Positions 43,971-58,900 of a stretch of 64,000 bases of DNA are shown one piece after another (within the stretch, counting starts at the first letter, position 1; every line of letters starts with the position of its first letter). Made by a program: the position numbers and the translations under genes. This stretch comes from Sambucus nigra (Eukaryota > Streptophyta > Magnoliopsida > Dipsacales > Adoxaceae), in assembly GCA_949130495.1 (NCBI GenBank), contig CASBWL010000416.1, positions 372,001-436,000 of the forward strand. The letters are read 5' to 3'. The notes beneath the pieces were generated by a model. The model was not told the origin of the DNA. It ran no database searches and was given only the letters and a program-made list of their open reading frames with translations.

Positions 43971-46900
43971 GAAATATGCAAAATACCGTCGTATTCTCAA
44001 ACCGGGAGTCCCGCGGCTGCGGGGTCAGTTCCTACAAGTTACATTGGTCCCGTGGGAGGTGTTGGTGCCACCCACGGGACGATCGGGGACTGTTTCGAGT
44101 TCTCACCCTCTAACGCCATATTTTTAAGCCTAAGTCTACAAATATGCAAATTATCATCGTATTCTCAAACCGGGAGTCCCGCGGATGCGGGGTCAGTTCC
44201 TACGAGTTACATTGATCCCGTGGGAGGTGTTGGTGCCACCCACGGGGCCGTTCGGGGGCTGTTTTGAGTTTTCACCCAATAACGCCATGTTTTAAAGCCT
44301 AAGTCTAGAAATATACAAATTATCGTCGTACTCTAAAACCGGGAGTCCCGCGGCTGCGGGGTCAGTTCCTACGAGTTACATTGGTCCCGTGGGAGGTGTT
44401 GGTGCCACCCACGGGGCCGTTCAGGGGCTGTTTTGAGTTCTCACCCTCTAATGCCATATTTTTAAGCCTAAGTCTATAAATATGTAAATTACCGTCGTAT
44501 TCTCAAACCGGTAGTCCCGCGGCTGCGGGGTCAGTTCCTACGAGTTACATTGGTCCCGTGGGAGGTGTTGGTTCCACCCACGGGGACGTTCGAGGGCAGT
44601 TTCGAGATCTCACCGTCTAACGCCATGTTTTTAAGTCTAAGTCTATAAATATGCAAATTACAGTCGTATTCTCAAATCGGGAGACCCGCGGCTGCGGGGT
44701 CAGTTCCAAAGAGTTATATTGGTCCCGTGGGAGGTGTTGGTGCCATCCACGGGGACGTTCGGGGGCAGTTTCGAGTTCTCAACCTCTAACGCCATGTTTT
44801 TAAGCCTAAGTCTAGAAATATGCAAATTACCATCGTATTCTAACTCGGGAGTCCCGCGGCTGCGGTGTCAGTTCCTACGAGTTACATTGGTCCCGTGGGA
44901 GGTGTTGGTGCCACCCACGGGGCCGTTCGGGGGCTGTTACGAGTTCTCACCCTCTACCGCCATGTTTTTAACCCTAAGTCTATAAATATTCAAATTACCC
45001 TTGTATTCTCAAACCGGGAGTCCCGCGGCTACGGGGTCAGTTCCTACGAGTTACATTGGTCCCGTGGGAGGTGTTGGTGCCACCCACGGGGACGTTCGGG
45101 GGTAGTTTCGAGATCTCACCCTCTAACGCCATGTTTTTAAGCCTAAGTCTATAAATATGCAAATTACCATCGTATTCTCAAATCAGGAGACCCGCGGCTG
45201 TGGAGTCAGTTCCTAAGAGTTATATTATCCCGTGGGAGGTGTCGGTGCCACCCACGGGGACGTTCGGGGGCAGTTTCGAGTTCTCACCCTCTAACGCCAT
45301 GTTCTTAAGCCTAAGTCTAGAAATATGCAAATTACCATCGTATTCTAAAACTGGGAGTCCCGCGGCTGCGGGTCAGTTCCTACGAGTAACATTGGTCCCG
45401 TGGGAGGTGTTGGTGCCACCCACGGGGTCGTTCGGGGGCTGTTTCGAGTTCTCACCCTCTAATGCCATGTTTTTAACCATAAGTCTATAAATGTTCAAAT
45501 TACCGTCGTATTCTCAAACTGGGAGTCCCGCGGCTGCGGGGTCAGTTCCTACGAGTTACATTGGTCCCGCGGGAGGTGTTGGTACCACCCACGGGGACGT
45601 TCGGGGGAAGTTTCGAGATCTCACCCTCTAACGCCATGTTTTTAAGCCTAAGTCTATAAATATATAAATTACCGTCGTATTCTCAAATCGGGATACCCGC
45701 GGCTGCGAAGTCAGTTCCTAAGAGTTATATTGGTCCCGTAGGAGGTGTTGGTGCCACCCACGGGGACGTTCGGGGGCAGTTTTGAGTTATAACCGTCTAA
45801 CGCCATGTTCTTTACCCTAAGTCTAGAAATATAGAAATTACCATCATATTCTAAAACTGGGAGTCCTGCGACTGCTGGGTCAGTTCCTACGAGTTACATT
45901 GGTCCCGTGGGAGGTGTTGGTGCCACCCACGGGGTCGTTCGGGGGCTGTTTCGAGTTCTCACCCTCTAATGCCATATTTTTAACCATAAGTCTATAAATG
46001 TTCAAATTACCGTCGTATTCTCAAACCGGGAGTCCCGCGGCTGCGGGGTCAGTTCTTACGAGTTGGATTGGTCCCGTGGGAGGTGTTGGTGCCACCCACG
46101 GGGACGTTCGGGGGCAGTTTCGAGATCTCACCCTCTAACGCCATGTTTTGAAGTCTAAGTCTATAAATATGCAAATTACAGTCGTATTCTCAAATCGGGA
46201 GACCCGCGGCTGCGGAGTCAGTTCCTAAGAGTTATATTGGTCCTGTGGGAGGTGTTGGTGCCACCCACGGGACCGTTCGAGGATTGTTTCGAGTTTTCAC
46301 CCTCTAAGGCCATGTTTTGCTTAAGTCTAGAAATATGCAAATTACCATTGTATTCTCAAATCAGGAGTCCCACGGCTGTGGGGTCAGTTCCTATGAGTTA
46401 CATTGGTCCCGTGGGAGGTGTTGGTGCCACCCGCGGGGCCGTTCGGGGTTGTTTCGAGTTCTCACCCTCTAACACCATGTTTTTAATCCTGACTCTAGAA
46501 ATATGCAAATTACCATCGTATTCTCAAATCGGGAGTCCCGCGGCTGTGGGGTCTGTTCCTACGATTTACATTGGTCCCGTGGGAGGTGTTGGTGCCACCC
46601 ACGGGGACGTTCGGAGGCAGTTTCGAGTTCTCACCCTCAAACGCAATATTTTTAGGCCTAAGTCTAGAGATATGCAAATTACCGTCGTATTCTCAAACCG
46701 GGAGTTCAGAGGCTACAGGGTCAGTTCCTACGAGTTACATTGGTCCCGTGGGAGGTGTTGGTGCCACCCACGGGGCCGTTCGAGGGCTGTTTCGAGTTCT
46801 CACCCTCTAACGCCATGTTTTTAATCCTAAGTCTAGAAATATGCAAATTACCGTCGTATTCTCAAATCAGGAGACCCGCGACTGCGGGGTCAGTTCCTAC

Positions 46901-49900
46901 GAGTTACATTGGTCTCGTGGGAGGTGTTGGTGCCACCTAGGAGGCAGGTCGGGGGGCTGTTTCGAGTTTTGCCCCTCTAACGCCATGTTTTTCTAAAGTC
47001 TAGAAATATGCAAATTCCAGTCGTATTCTCAAACCGGGAGTTTCGCGGCTGCGCGGTCAGTTCCTACGAGTTACATTGGTCCCGTGGGAGGTGTTGGTGC
47101 CTGTCACGGGGCCATTCAGGGGTTGTTATGAGTTTTCACCCTCTAACGCCATGTTTTTAAGCCTAAGTCTATAAATATACAAATTACCGTTATATTCTTA
47201 AACCGGGAGTCCCGCGGCTGCGGGGTCAGTTCCTACGAGTTATATTGTTCCCGTGGGAGGTGTTGGTGCCACCCCAGAAGCCGTTCGGGCGCTGTTTCGA
47301 GTTTTCACCCACTAACGCCATGTTTTTAAGCCTAAGTCTATAAATATGCCAATTATCATCGTATTCTCAAACTGGGAGTCCCGCGGCTGCGTGGTCAGTT
47401 CCTACGAGTTTCATTGGTCCCGTTGGAGGAGTTGGTGCCACCCACGAGGACGTTCGGGGGATGTTTCGGGTTTTCACCCTCTAACGCCATGTTTTTAAGC
47501 CTAAGTCTATAAATATGCAAATTATCATCGTATTCTCAAACCGGGAGTGTCGCGGCTACGGGGTCAGTTCTTTTGACTTACATTGGTCCCGTGGGAGGTG
47601 TTGCTGCCACCCATGGGGACGTTCGGTGGGTGTTTCGAGTTCTCACCCTCTAACGCCATGTTTTTAAGCTTAAGTCTATAAATATGCAAATTACCGTCGT
47701 ATTCTCAAACCGGTAGTCCCGCGAGTGCGGGGTCAGTTCCTACGAGTTACTTTGGTCCCGTGGGAGGTGTTGGTGCGACCCACGGGGACGTTCGGGGGCA
47801 GTTTCGAGATCTCACCGTCTAACGCCATGTTTTTAACCCTAAGTCTATAAATATGCAAATTACCATCGTATTCTCAAATCGGGAGACCCGCGGCTGCGGG
47901 GTCAGTTCCAAAGAGTTATATTGGTCCCGTGGGAGGTGTTGGTGCCACCCACGGGGACGTTCGGGGGAAGTTTCGAGTTCTCACCCTCGAACGCCATGTT
48001 TTTAAGCCTAAGTCTAGAAATATGCACATTACCATCGTATTCTAAACCGGGAGTCCCGCTGCTGCGGGGTCAGTTCCTACGAGTTACATTGGTCCCGTGG
48101 GAGGTGTTGGTGCCACCCACGGGGCCGTTCGGGGGCTGTTACGAGTTCTCACCCTCTAACGCTAAGTTTTTAAGCCAAAGTCTATAAATATTCAAATTAC
48201 CGTCGTATTGTCAAACCGGGAGTCCCGCGACTGCGGGGTCAGTTCCTACAAGTTACATTGGTCCCGTGGGAGGTGTTGGTGCCACCCACGGGGACGTTCG
48301 GGGGCAGTTTCGAGATCTCACCCTCTAACGCCATGTTTTGAAGCCTAAGTCTAAAAATATGCAAATTACCGTCGTATTCTCAAATCGGGAGACCCCGCGA
48401 CTGCGGAGTCAGTTCCTAAGAGTTATATAAGTCCCGTGGGAGGTGTTGGCGCCACCCACGGGGACGTTCGGGGGCAGGTTCGAGTTCTCACCCTCTAACG
48501 CCATGTTCTTAAGCCTAAGTCTAGAAATATGAAAATTACCATCGTATTCTAAAACTGGGAGTCCCGCGGCCACGGGGTCAGTTCCCACGAGTTACATTGG
48601 TCCCGTGGGAGGTGTTGGTGCCACCCACGGGGTCGTTCTAGGGCTGTTTCGAGTTCTCACCCTCTAATGCCATGTTTTTAACCATAAGTCTATAAATGTT
48701 CAAATTACAGTCGTATTCTCAAACCGGGAGTACCGCGGCTGCGGGGTCAGTTCCTACGAGTTACATTGGTCCCGTGGGAGGTGTTGCTGCCACCCACAGG
48801 GACGTTCGGGGGCAGCTTCGAGATCTCACCCTCCAACGCCATGTTTTTATGCCTGAGTCAAGAAATATACAAATTATCGTCGTATTCTCAAATCGGGAGA
48901 CCCGCGATAGCGGGATCAGTTCCTACTAGTTACATTGGTCCCCTGGGAGGTGTTGGTGCCACACACGGGGGCGTTCGGGGGCTATTTCAAGATTTCACCC
49001 TGTAATGCCATGTTTTTAAGCCTAAGTCTAGAAATATGCAAATTATCGTCGTATTCTCAAATTGGGAGTCCCGCGGCTGCGGGGTCAGTTCCTACGAGTT
49101 ACATTGGTCCCGTGGGAGGTGTTGGTGCCACCCACGGGGACGTTCGGTGGCTGTTTCGAGTTCTCACCCTCTAACGCCATGTTTTTAAACCAAAGTCTAT
49201 AAATATGCAAATTGCCGTCGTATTCTCAAATCGGGAGTCTCGAGGCTACGGGGTCAGTTCCTATGAGTTACATTGGTCCCGTGGGAGGTGTTGGTGCCAC
49301 CCACGGGCCCGTTCCGGGGCTGTTTCGAGTTCTCACCCTCTCACGCCATGTTTTTAAGCCTAAGTCTATAAATATGCAAGTTACCATCGTATTCTCAAAT
49401 CGGGAGTCCCGCGATTGCGGGGTAAGTTCTTACGAGTTACATTGGTCCCGTGGGAGGTGTTGGTACCACCCAAGGGGACGTTCGGTGGTTGTTTCGAGTT
49501 CTCACCCTCTAACCCCATGTTTTTAAGCCTAAATCTAGAAATTTAGAAATTACCGTCGTATTCTCAAACCGGGAGTCCCATGGCTGCGGGGTCAGTTCCT
49601 ACGATTTACATTGGTCCCGTAGGAGGTGTTGGTGCCACCCACGGGGACTTCGGGGGCTGTTTCGAGTTCTCACCCTCTAACGACATGTTTTTAAGCCTAA
49701 GTCTAGAAATATGCAAATTTCCATGGTATTTTCAAACCGAAAGTCCCGCGGCTGCAGGGTCAGTTCCTATGAGTTACATTGGTCCCGTGGGAGGTGTTGG
49801 TTCCACCCACGGGGACTTCGGTGGCTGTTTCGAGTTCTCACCCTCTAACGCCCGGTTTTTAAGCCTAAGTATAGAAATATGCAAATTATCGTGGTATTCT

Positions 49901-52900
49901 CAAAACTGGAGTCCCGCGGCTGTGGGGTCAGTTCCTACGAGTTACATTGGTCCCGTGGGAGGTGTTGGTGCCACCCACGGGGCCGTTCGGGGGCTGTTTC
50001 GAGTTCTCACCCTCTAACGCCATGTTTTTAAGCCTAAGTCTATAAATATTCAAATTACCATCATATTCTATAACCGGGAGTCCCACGACTGCGGGGTCAG
50101 ATCCTACGAGGTACATTGGTCCCGTGGGAGGTGTTGCTGCCACCCACGGAGACGTTCGGGGGCTATTTCGAGTTCTCACCCTCCAACGCATGTTTTTAAG
50201 CCTAAGTATAGAAATATGCAAATTATCCTCGTATTCTCAAATCGGGAGTCCCGCGGCTGCGGGGTCAGTTCGTACGAGTTATATTGGTCCCAGGGGAGGT
50301 GTTGGTGCCACCCACGGGGACGTTCGGGGGCTATTTCGAGTTCTCACCCACTAACGCCATATTTTTAAGCCTAAGTTTATAAATATGCAAATTATTATCG
50401 TATTCTAAAACTGGGAGTCCTGCGACTGCGGGGTCAGGTCCTACGAGTTACATTGGTCCCGTGGGAGGTGTTGGTGCCACCCACGAGGACGTTCGGGGGC
50501 TGTTTCGAGTTTTCACCCTATAACACCATATTTTTAAGCCTAAGTCTATAAATATGTAAATTATCATCGTATTCTAAAACCGGGAGTCCCGCGGCTGCGG
50601 GATCAGTTCCTACGAGTTACATTGGTCCCGTGGGAGGTGTTGGTGCCACCCACGAGGCCGTTCGGGGGCTGTTTCGAGTTCTCACCCTCTAACGCCATAT
50701 TTTTAAGCCTAAGTCTATAAATATGCAAATTACCGTTGTATTCTCAAACCGGGAGTCCCGCAGTTGCGGGGTCAATTCCTAGGAGTTACATTGGTCCCGT
50801 GGGAGGTGTTGGTGCTACCCACGGGGACGTTCGGTGGCTGTTTCGAGTTCGCACCCTTTAACGCCATGTTTTTAAGCCTAAGTCTATAAATATGTAAATT
50901 ACCGTCGTATTCTCAAATCGGGACACCCGCGGCTGCTGAGGCAGTTCCTAAGAGTTATATTGGTCCCGTGGGAGGTGTTGGTGCCACCCACGGGCCCGTT
51001 CCGGGGCTGTTTCGAGTTTTCACCCTATAACGCCATGTTTTTAAGCCTAAGTCAAGAAATATGCAAATTATCGTCGTATTCTAAAACCGGGAGTTCCGCG
51101 GCTACGGGGTCGATTCCTACGAGTTACATTGGCACCGTGGGAGGTGTTGGTGCCACCCACGGGGCCGTTCGTGGGCTGTTTCGAGTTCTCACCCTCTCAC
51201 ACCATGTTTTTAAGCCTAAGTCTATAAATATGCAAATTACCATCGTATTCTCAAATCGGGAGTCCCTCAGTTGCGGGGTCAGTTCTTACGAGTTACATTG
51301 GTCCCGTGGGAGGTGTTGGTGCCACCCAAGGGGACGTTTGGTGGTTGTTTCGAGTTCTCACCCTCTAACGCCATGTTTTTAAGCCAAAGTCTATACGTAT
51401 GAAAATTATCGTCGTATTCTCTAACAGGGAGTCCCGTGGCTACGGGGTCAGTTCCTACGAGTTACATTGGTCCCGTGGGAGGTGTTGGTGCCACCCATGG
51501 GGACGTTCGGTGGCTGTTTCGAGTTCTCACCCTCTAACGCCATGTTTTTAAGCCTAAGTCTATAAATATGTAAATTATCGTCGTATTCTCAAACAGGGAG
51601 TCCCGCGGCTGCGGGGTCACTTCCTACGAGTTACATTGGCCCTGTGGGAGGTGTTGGTGCCACCCACGGGGACGTTCGGTGGGTGTTTCGAGTTCTCACC
51701 CTCTAATGCCATATTTTTAAGCGTAAGTCTATAAATATGCAAATTATCGTCGTATTCTCAAACAGGGAGTCCCGCTGCTACGGGGTCACTTCCTACGAGT
51801 TACATTGGCCCCGTGGGAGGGGTTGGTGCCACCCACGGGGACGTTAGATGGGTGTTTCGAGTTCTCACCATCTAACGCCATGTTTTTAAGCCTAAGTCTA
51901 TAAATATGCAAATTACCATCGTATTCTAAAACCGGTAGTCCCGCGGCTGCGGGGTCAGTTCCTACAAGTTACATTGGTCCCATGGGAGGTGTTGGTGCCA
52001 CCCACGGGGACGTTCGGGGGAAGTTTCGAGATCTCACCGTCTAACGCCATGTTTTTAAGCCTAAGTCTATAAATATCCAAATTATTGTCGTATTCTCAAA
52101 TCGGGAGACCCGCGGCTGTGGGGTCAGTTCCAAAGAGTTATATTGGTCCCGTGGGAGGTGTTGGTGCCACCCACGGGGACGTTCGGGGGCAGTTTCGAGT
52201 TCTCACCCTCGAACGCCATGTTTTTAAGCCTAAGTCTAGAAATATGCAAATTACCGTCGTATTCTTAACCGGGAGTCCCGCGGCTGCAAGTCAGTTCCTA
52301 CGAGTTACATTGGTCCCGTGGGAGGTGTTGGTGCCACCCACGGGGCTGTTCGGGGGCTATTTCGAGTTCTCACCCTCTTACGCCATAGTTTTAATCCTAA
52401 GTCTAGAAATATGCAAATTATCGTTGTATTCTCAAAGTGGGAGTCCCGCGGCTACGGGGTCAGTTCCTATGAGTTACATTGGTCCCGTGGGAGGTGTTGG
52501 TGCCACCCACGGGGACGTTCAGTGGCTGTTTCGAGTTGTCACCCTCTAACGCCATGTTTTTAAGCCAAAGTCTATACGTATGAAAATTATCGTCGTATTC
52601 TCTAACAGGGAGTCCCGTGGTTGCGGGGTCAGTTCCTACGAGTTACATTGGTCCCGTGGGAGGTGTTGGTGCCACCCATGGGGACGTTCGGTGGCTGTTT
52701 CGAGTTCTCACCCTCTAACGCCATGTTTTTAAGCCTAAGTCTATAAATATGCAAATTATCGTCGTATTCTCAAACAGGGAGTCCCACGGCTGCGGGGTCA
52801 CTTCCTACGAGTTACATTGGCCCCGTGGGAGGTGTTGGTGCCACCCACGGGGACGTTCGGTGGGTGTTTCGAGTTCTCACCCTCTAACGCCATATTTTTA

Positions 52901-55900
52901 AGCGTAAGTCTATAAATATGCAAATTATCGTCGTATTCTCAAACAGGGAGTCCCGCTACTGCGGGGTCACTTCCTACGAGTTACATTGGCCCGGTGGGAG
53001 GTGTTGGTGCCACCCACGGGGACGTTCGGTGGGTGTTTCGAGTTCTCACCATCTAATGCCATATTTTTAACCCTAAGTCTATAAATAAGCAAATTACCGT
53101 CGTATTCTCAAACCGGTAGTCCCGCGGCTGCGGGGTCAGTTCCTACAAGTTACATTGGTCCCGTGGGAGGTGTTGGTGCCACCCACGGGGACGTTCGGGG
53201 GCAGTTTCAAGATCTCACCGTCTAACGCCATGTTTTTAAGCCTAAGTCTATAAATATGCAAATTACCGTCGTATTCTCAAATCGGGAGACCCGCGGCTGC
53301 GGGGCCAGTTCCAAAGAGTTATATTGGTCCCGTGGGAGGTGTTGGTGCCACCCACGGGGATGTTCGGGGGCAGTTTCGAGTTCTCACCCTCGAACGCCAT
53401 GTTTTTAAGCCTAAGTCTAGAAATATGCAAATTACCTTCGTATTCTTAACCGGGAGTCCCGCAGCTGTGGAGTCAGTTCCTACGAGTTACATTGGTCCCG
53501 TGGGAGGTGTTGGTGCCACCCACGGGGCCGTTCGGGGGCTATTTCGAGTTCTCACCCTCTAACTCCATAGTTTTAATCCTAAGTCTAGAAATATGCAAAT
53601 TATCGTTGTATTCTCAAAGTGGGAGTCCCGCGGCTACGGGGTCAGTTCCTACGAGTTACATTGGTCCCGTGGGAGGTATTGGTGCCACCCACCAGGACGT
53701 TCGGGGGCAGTTTTGAGATCTCACCCTCTAACGCCATGTTTTTAAGCCTAAGTCTATAAATATGCAAATTACCGTCGTATTCTCAAATCGGGAGACCCCG
53801 CGGCTGTGGACTCAGTTCCTAAGAGTGATATGAGTCCCGTGAGAGGTGTTGGTGCCACCCACGGGGACGTTCGGGGGCAGTTTCGAGTTCTCACTCTCTA
53901 ACGCCATGTTCTTAAGTCTAAGTCTAGAAATATACAAAGTACCGTCGTATTCTAAAACTGGGATTCCCGCGGCTACGGGGTCAGTTCCTACGAGTTACAT
54001 TGGTCCCGTGGGAGGTGTTGGTGCCACCCACGGGGTCGTTCGAGGGTTGTTTCGAGTTCTCACCCTCTAATGCCATGTTTTTAACCATAAGTCTATAAAT
54101 GTTCAAATTACCGTCGTATTCTCAAACCGGGAGTCCCGCGGCTGCGGGGTCAGTTTCTACGAGTTACATTGGTCCCGTGGGAGGTGTTGCTGCCACCCAC
54201 GGGGACATTCGGGGGCAGTTTCGAGATCTCACCCTCCAACGCCATGTTTTTATGCCTGAGTCAAGAAATATACAAATTATCGTCGTATTCTCAAATCGGG
54301 AGACCCGCGACTGCGAGGTCAGTTCCAACGAGTTACATTAGTCCCGTGGGAGGTGTTGGTGCCACACACGGGGCCGTTCGGGGGCTATTTCGAGTTTTCA
54401 CCCTGTAACGCCATGTTTTTAAGCCTAAGTCTAGAAATATGCAAATTATCGTCGTATTCTCAAATTAGGAGTCCCGCGGCTGCGGGGTCAGTTCCTACGA
54501 GTTACATTGGTCCCGTGGGAGGTGTTGGTGCCACCCCTTCGGGGGCTGTTTCGAGTTCTCACCCTCTAACGCCATGTTTTTAAACCAAACTCTAGAAATA
54601 TGCAAATTACCATCGTATTCTCAAATCGGGAGTCCCGAGGCTACGGGGTCAGTTCCTACGTGTTACATTAGTCCGGTGGGAGGTGTTGGTGCCACCCACG
54701 GAGACGTTTGGTGGCTGTTTCGAGTTCTCACCCTCTAACGCCATGTTTTTAAGCCTAAGTCTATAAATATGCAAATTTCCGTCGTATTCTCAAATCGGGA
54801 CACCCGCGGCTGCTGAGGCAGTTCCTAAGAGTTATATTGGTCCCGTGGGAGGTGTTGGTGCCACCCACGGGCCCGTTCCGGGGCTGTTTCGAGTTTTCAC
54901 CCTATAACGCCATGTTTTTAAGCCTAAGTCTAGAAATATATAAATTATCGTCGTATTCTAAAACCGGGAGTCCCGCGGCTGCGGGGTCGATTCCTACGAG
55001 TTACATTGGCACCGTGGGAGGTGTTGGTGCCACCCACGGGGCCGTTCGTGTGCTGTTTCGAGTTCTCACCCTCTCACGCCATGTTTTTATGCCTAAGTCT
55101 ATAAATATGCAAATTACCATCGTATTCTCAAATCGGGAGTCCCGCGTTTGCGGGGTCAGTTCTTACGAGTTACATTGGTTCCGTGGGAGGTGTTGGTGCC
55201 ACCCAAGGGGACGTTCGGTGGTTGTTTCGAGTTCTCACCCTCTAACGCCATGTTATTAAGCCTAAATCTAGAAATTTACAAATTACCGTTGTATTCTCAA
55301 ACCGGGAGTCCCATGGCTGCGAGGTCAGTTCCTAAGATTTACATTGGTCCCGTAGGAGGTGTTGGTGCCACCCACGGGGACTTCGGGGGCTGTTTCGAGT
55401 TCTCACCCTCTAACGCCATGTTTTTAAGCCTAAGTCTAGAAATATGCAAATTTCCATCGTATTATCAAACCGATAGTCCCTCGGCTGCAGGGTCAGTTCC
55501 TACGAGTTACATTGGTCCCGTGGGAGGTGTTGGTTCCACCCACGGGGACTTCGGTGGCTGTTTCGAGTTCTCACCCTTTAACGCCATGTTTTTAAGCCTA
55601 AGTCTAGAAATATGCAAATTATCGTGGAATTCTCAAACCTGGAGTCCCGCGGCTGTGGGGTCAGTTCCTACGAGTTACATTGGTCCCGTGGGAGGTGTTG
55701 GTGCCACCCACGGGGCCGTTCGGGGGCTGTTTCGAGTTCTCACCCTCTAACGCCATGTTTTTATGCCTAAGTCTATAAATATTCAAATTACCATCGTATT
55801 CAATAACCGGGAGTCCCACGACTGCGGGGTCAGATCCTACGAGGTACATTGGTCCCGTGGGAGGTGTTGCTGCCACCCACGGAGACGTTCGGGGGCAATT

Positions 55901-58900
55901 TCGAGTTCTCACCCTCCAACGCCATGTTTTTAAGCCTAAGTAAAGAAATATGCAAATTACCCTCGTATTCTCAAATCGGGAGTCCCGCGGCTGCGGGGTC
56001 AGTTCCTACGAGTTACATTGGTCCCCCGGGAGGTGTTGGTGCCACCCACGGGGACGTTCGGGGGCTATTTCGAGTTCTCACCCACTAACGCCATGTTTTT
56101 AAGCCGAAGTTTATAAATATGCAAATTATTGTCGTATTCTAAAACTGGGAGTCCCGCGACTGCGGGGTCAGGTCCTACGAGTTACATTGGTCCCGTGGGA
56201 GGTGTTGGTGCCACCCACGGGGACGTTCGGGGTCTGTTTCGAGTTTTCACCCTATAACACCATGTTTTTAAGCCTAAGTCTATAAATATGCAAATTATCA
56301 TCGTATTCTAAAACCGGGAGTCCCGCGGCTGCGGGATCAGTTCCTACGAGTTACATTGGTCCCGTTGGAGGTGTTGGTGCCACCCACGGGGCCGTTCGGG
56401 GGTTGTTTCGAGTTCTCACAAGATGGTACATACTGCCCCACAAGGTATATAGCGAGGTAATTCACGTACACTCAGGTATGTCAAATTTCTTATCCACACG
56501 TGTCGATTTCCCTCAAAAGAAAAAAAGTATATCGCGCAAGTCATGCCAAAGGAGGGAACCTTTCCACTGGCCCAACAACTGCATAAACCTTATATAGGGA
56601 TCAAACCTAGGGTACTCATATTTAATTTTCTGATTGCTACCCTCTAACGCCATATTTTTAAGCCTAAGTCTATAAATATGCAAATTACCGTTGTATTCTC
56701 AAACCGGGAGTCCCACAGCTGCGGGGTCAATTCCTACGAGTTACATTGGTCCCGTGGGAGGTGTTGGTGCCACCCACGGGGACGTTCGGTGGCTGTTTCG
56801 AGTTAGCACCCTTTAACGCCATGTTTTTAAGCCTAAGTCTATAAATATGTAAATTACCGTTGTATTCTCAAACCGGGAGTCCTGCGGCTGTGGGGTCAGT
56901 TCCTACGAGTTACATTGGTCCCGTGGGAGGTGTTGGTGCCACCCATGGGGCCGTTCGGGGGATGTTTCGAGTTTTCACCCTCAAACGCCATGTTTTTAAG
57001 CCTTAGTCTATAAATATGCAAATTTCCATCGTATTCTCAAACCGAAAGTCCCGCGGCTGCAGGGTCAGTTCCTACGAGTTACATTGGTCCCGTGGGAGGA
57101 GTTGGTGCCACCAACAGGGACGTTCGGTGGCTGTTTCGAGTTTGCACCCTCTAACGCCATGTTTTTAAGCCTAAGTCTAGAAATATACAAATTACAATCG
57201 TATTCTCAAACCAGGAGTCCCCCGGCTGCGGGATCAGTTTATACGAGTTACATTTGTCCCGTGGGAGGTGTTGGTACCACCTACGGGGACGTTCGGGGGC
57301 TATTTCGAGTTCTCACCCTCCAACGCCATGTTTTTAAGCCTAAGTCTAGAAATATGCAAATTACCGTCGTATTCTAAAATCGGGAGTTCCACAGCTGCGG
57401 GGTCGGTTCCTGAGAGTTACATTGGTCCCGTGAGAGGTGTTGGTGCCACGCACGGGGCCGTTCAGGGGCTATTTCGAGTTCTTGCCCTCTAACGCCATGT
57501 TTTTAAGCCTAAGTCTATAAATATGTAAATTATCGTCGTATTCTCAAAGTGGGAGTCCCGCGGCTGCTAGGTCAGTTCCTACGAGTTACATTGGTCCCGT
57601 GGGAGGAGTTGGTGCCACCCACAGGGACGTTCGGTGGTTGTTTTGAGTTCTCACCCTCTAATGCCATGTTTTTAAGCCCAAGTCTAGAAATTTGCAAATT
57701 ACCGTCGTATTCTCAAATCGGGAGTCCCGCGACTGTGGGGTCAGTTCCTACGAGTTACAATGGTCCCGTGGGAGGTGTTGGTGCCACCCACGGGGACGTT
57801 CGGGGGCTATTTCGAGTTCTCACCCTCCAACGCCAAGTTTTTAAGATTAAATCTAGAAATATACAAATTACCGTCGTTTTCTAAAATCGGGAGTCCCGCG
57901 GCTGCGGGTTCGTTTCCTAAGAGTTACAATGGTACCGTGGGAGGTGTTGGTGCCACCCACGGAGCTGTTAGGGGGGCTATTTCGAGTTCTCACCCTCTAA
58001 CGCCATGTTTTTAAGCCTAAGTCTAGAAATATGCAAATTATCGTCGTATTCTCAAAGTGGGAGTCCCGCGGCTACGGGGTCAGTTCCTACGAGTTACATT
58101 GGTCCCGTGGGAGGTGTTGGTGCCACCCACGGGGACGTTCGGTGGCTGTTTCGAGGTCTCACCCTCTAACGCCATGTTTTTGAGCCAAAGTCTATACATA
58201 TGAAAATTATCGTCGTATTCTCTAACAGGGAGTCCCGCGGCTGTGGGGTCAGTTCCTACGTGTTACATTGGTCCCGTGGGAGGTGTTGGTGCCACCCACG
58301 GGGACGTTCGGTGGCTGTTTTGAGTTCTCACCCTCTAACGCCATGTTTTTAAGCCTAAGTCTATAAATATGCAAATTACCGTCGCATTCTCAAATCGGGA
58401 CACCCGCGGCTGCTGAGGCAGTTCCTAAGAGTTATATTGGTCCCGTGGGATGTGTTGGTGTCACCCACGGGCCCGTTCCGGGGCTGTTTCGAGTTTTCAC
58501 CCTATAACGCCATGTTTTTAAGCCTAAGTCTAGAAATATGCAAATTATCGTCGAATTCTAAAACCGGGACTCCCGCGGCTGAGGGGTCCATTCCTACGAG
58601 TTACATTGGCACCGTGGGAGGTGTTGGTGCCACCCACGGGGCCGTTCATGGGCTGTTTCGAGTTCTCACCCTCTCACGCCATGTTTTTAAGCCTAAGTCT
58701 ATAAATATGCAAATTATCATCGTATTCTCAAATCGGGAGTCCCGCGGTTGCGGGGTCGGTTCTTACGAGTTACATTGGTCCCGTGGGAGGTGTTGATGCC
58801 ACCCAAGGGGACGTTCGGTGGTTGTTTCGAGTTCTCACCCTCTAACGCCATGTTTTTGAATCCTAAATCTAGAAATTTACAAATTATCGTCGTATTCTCA

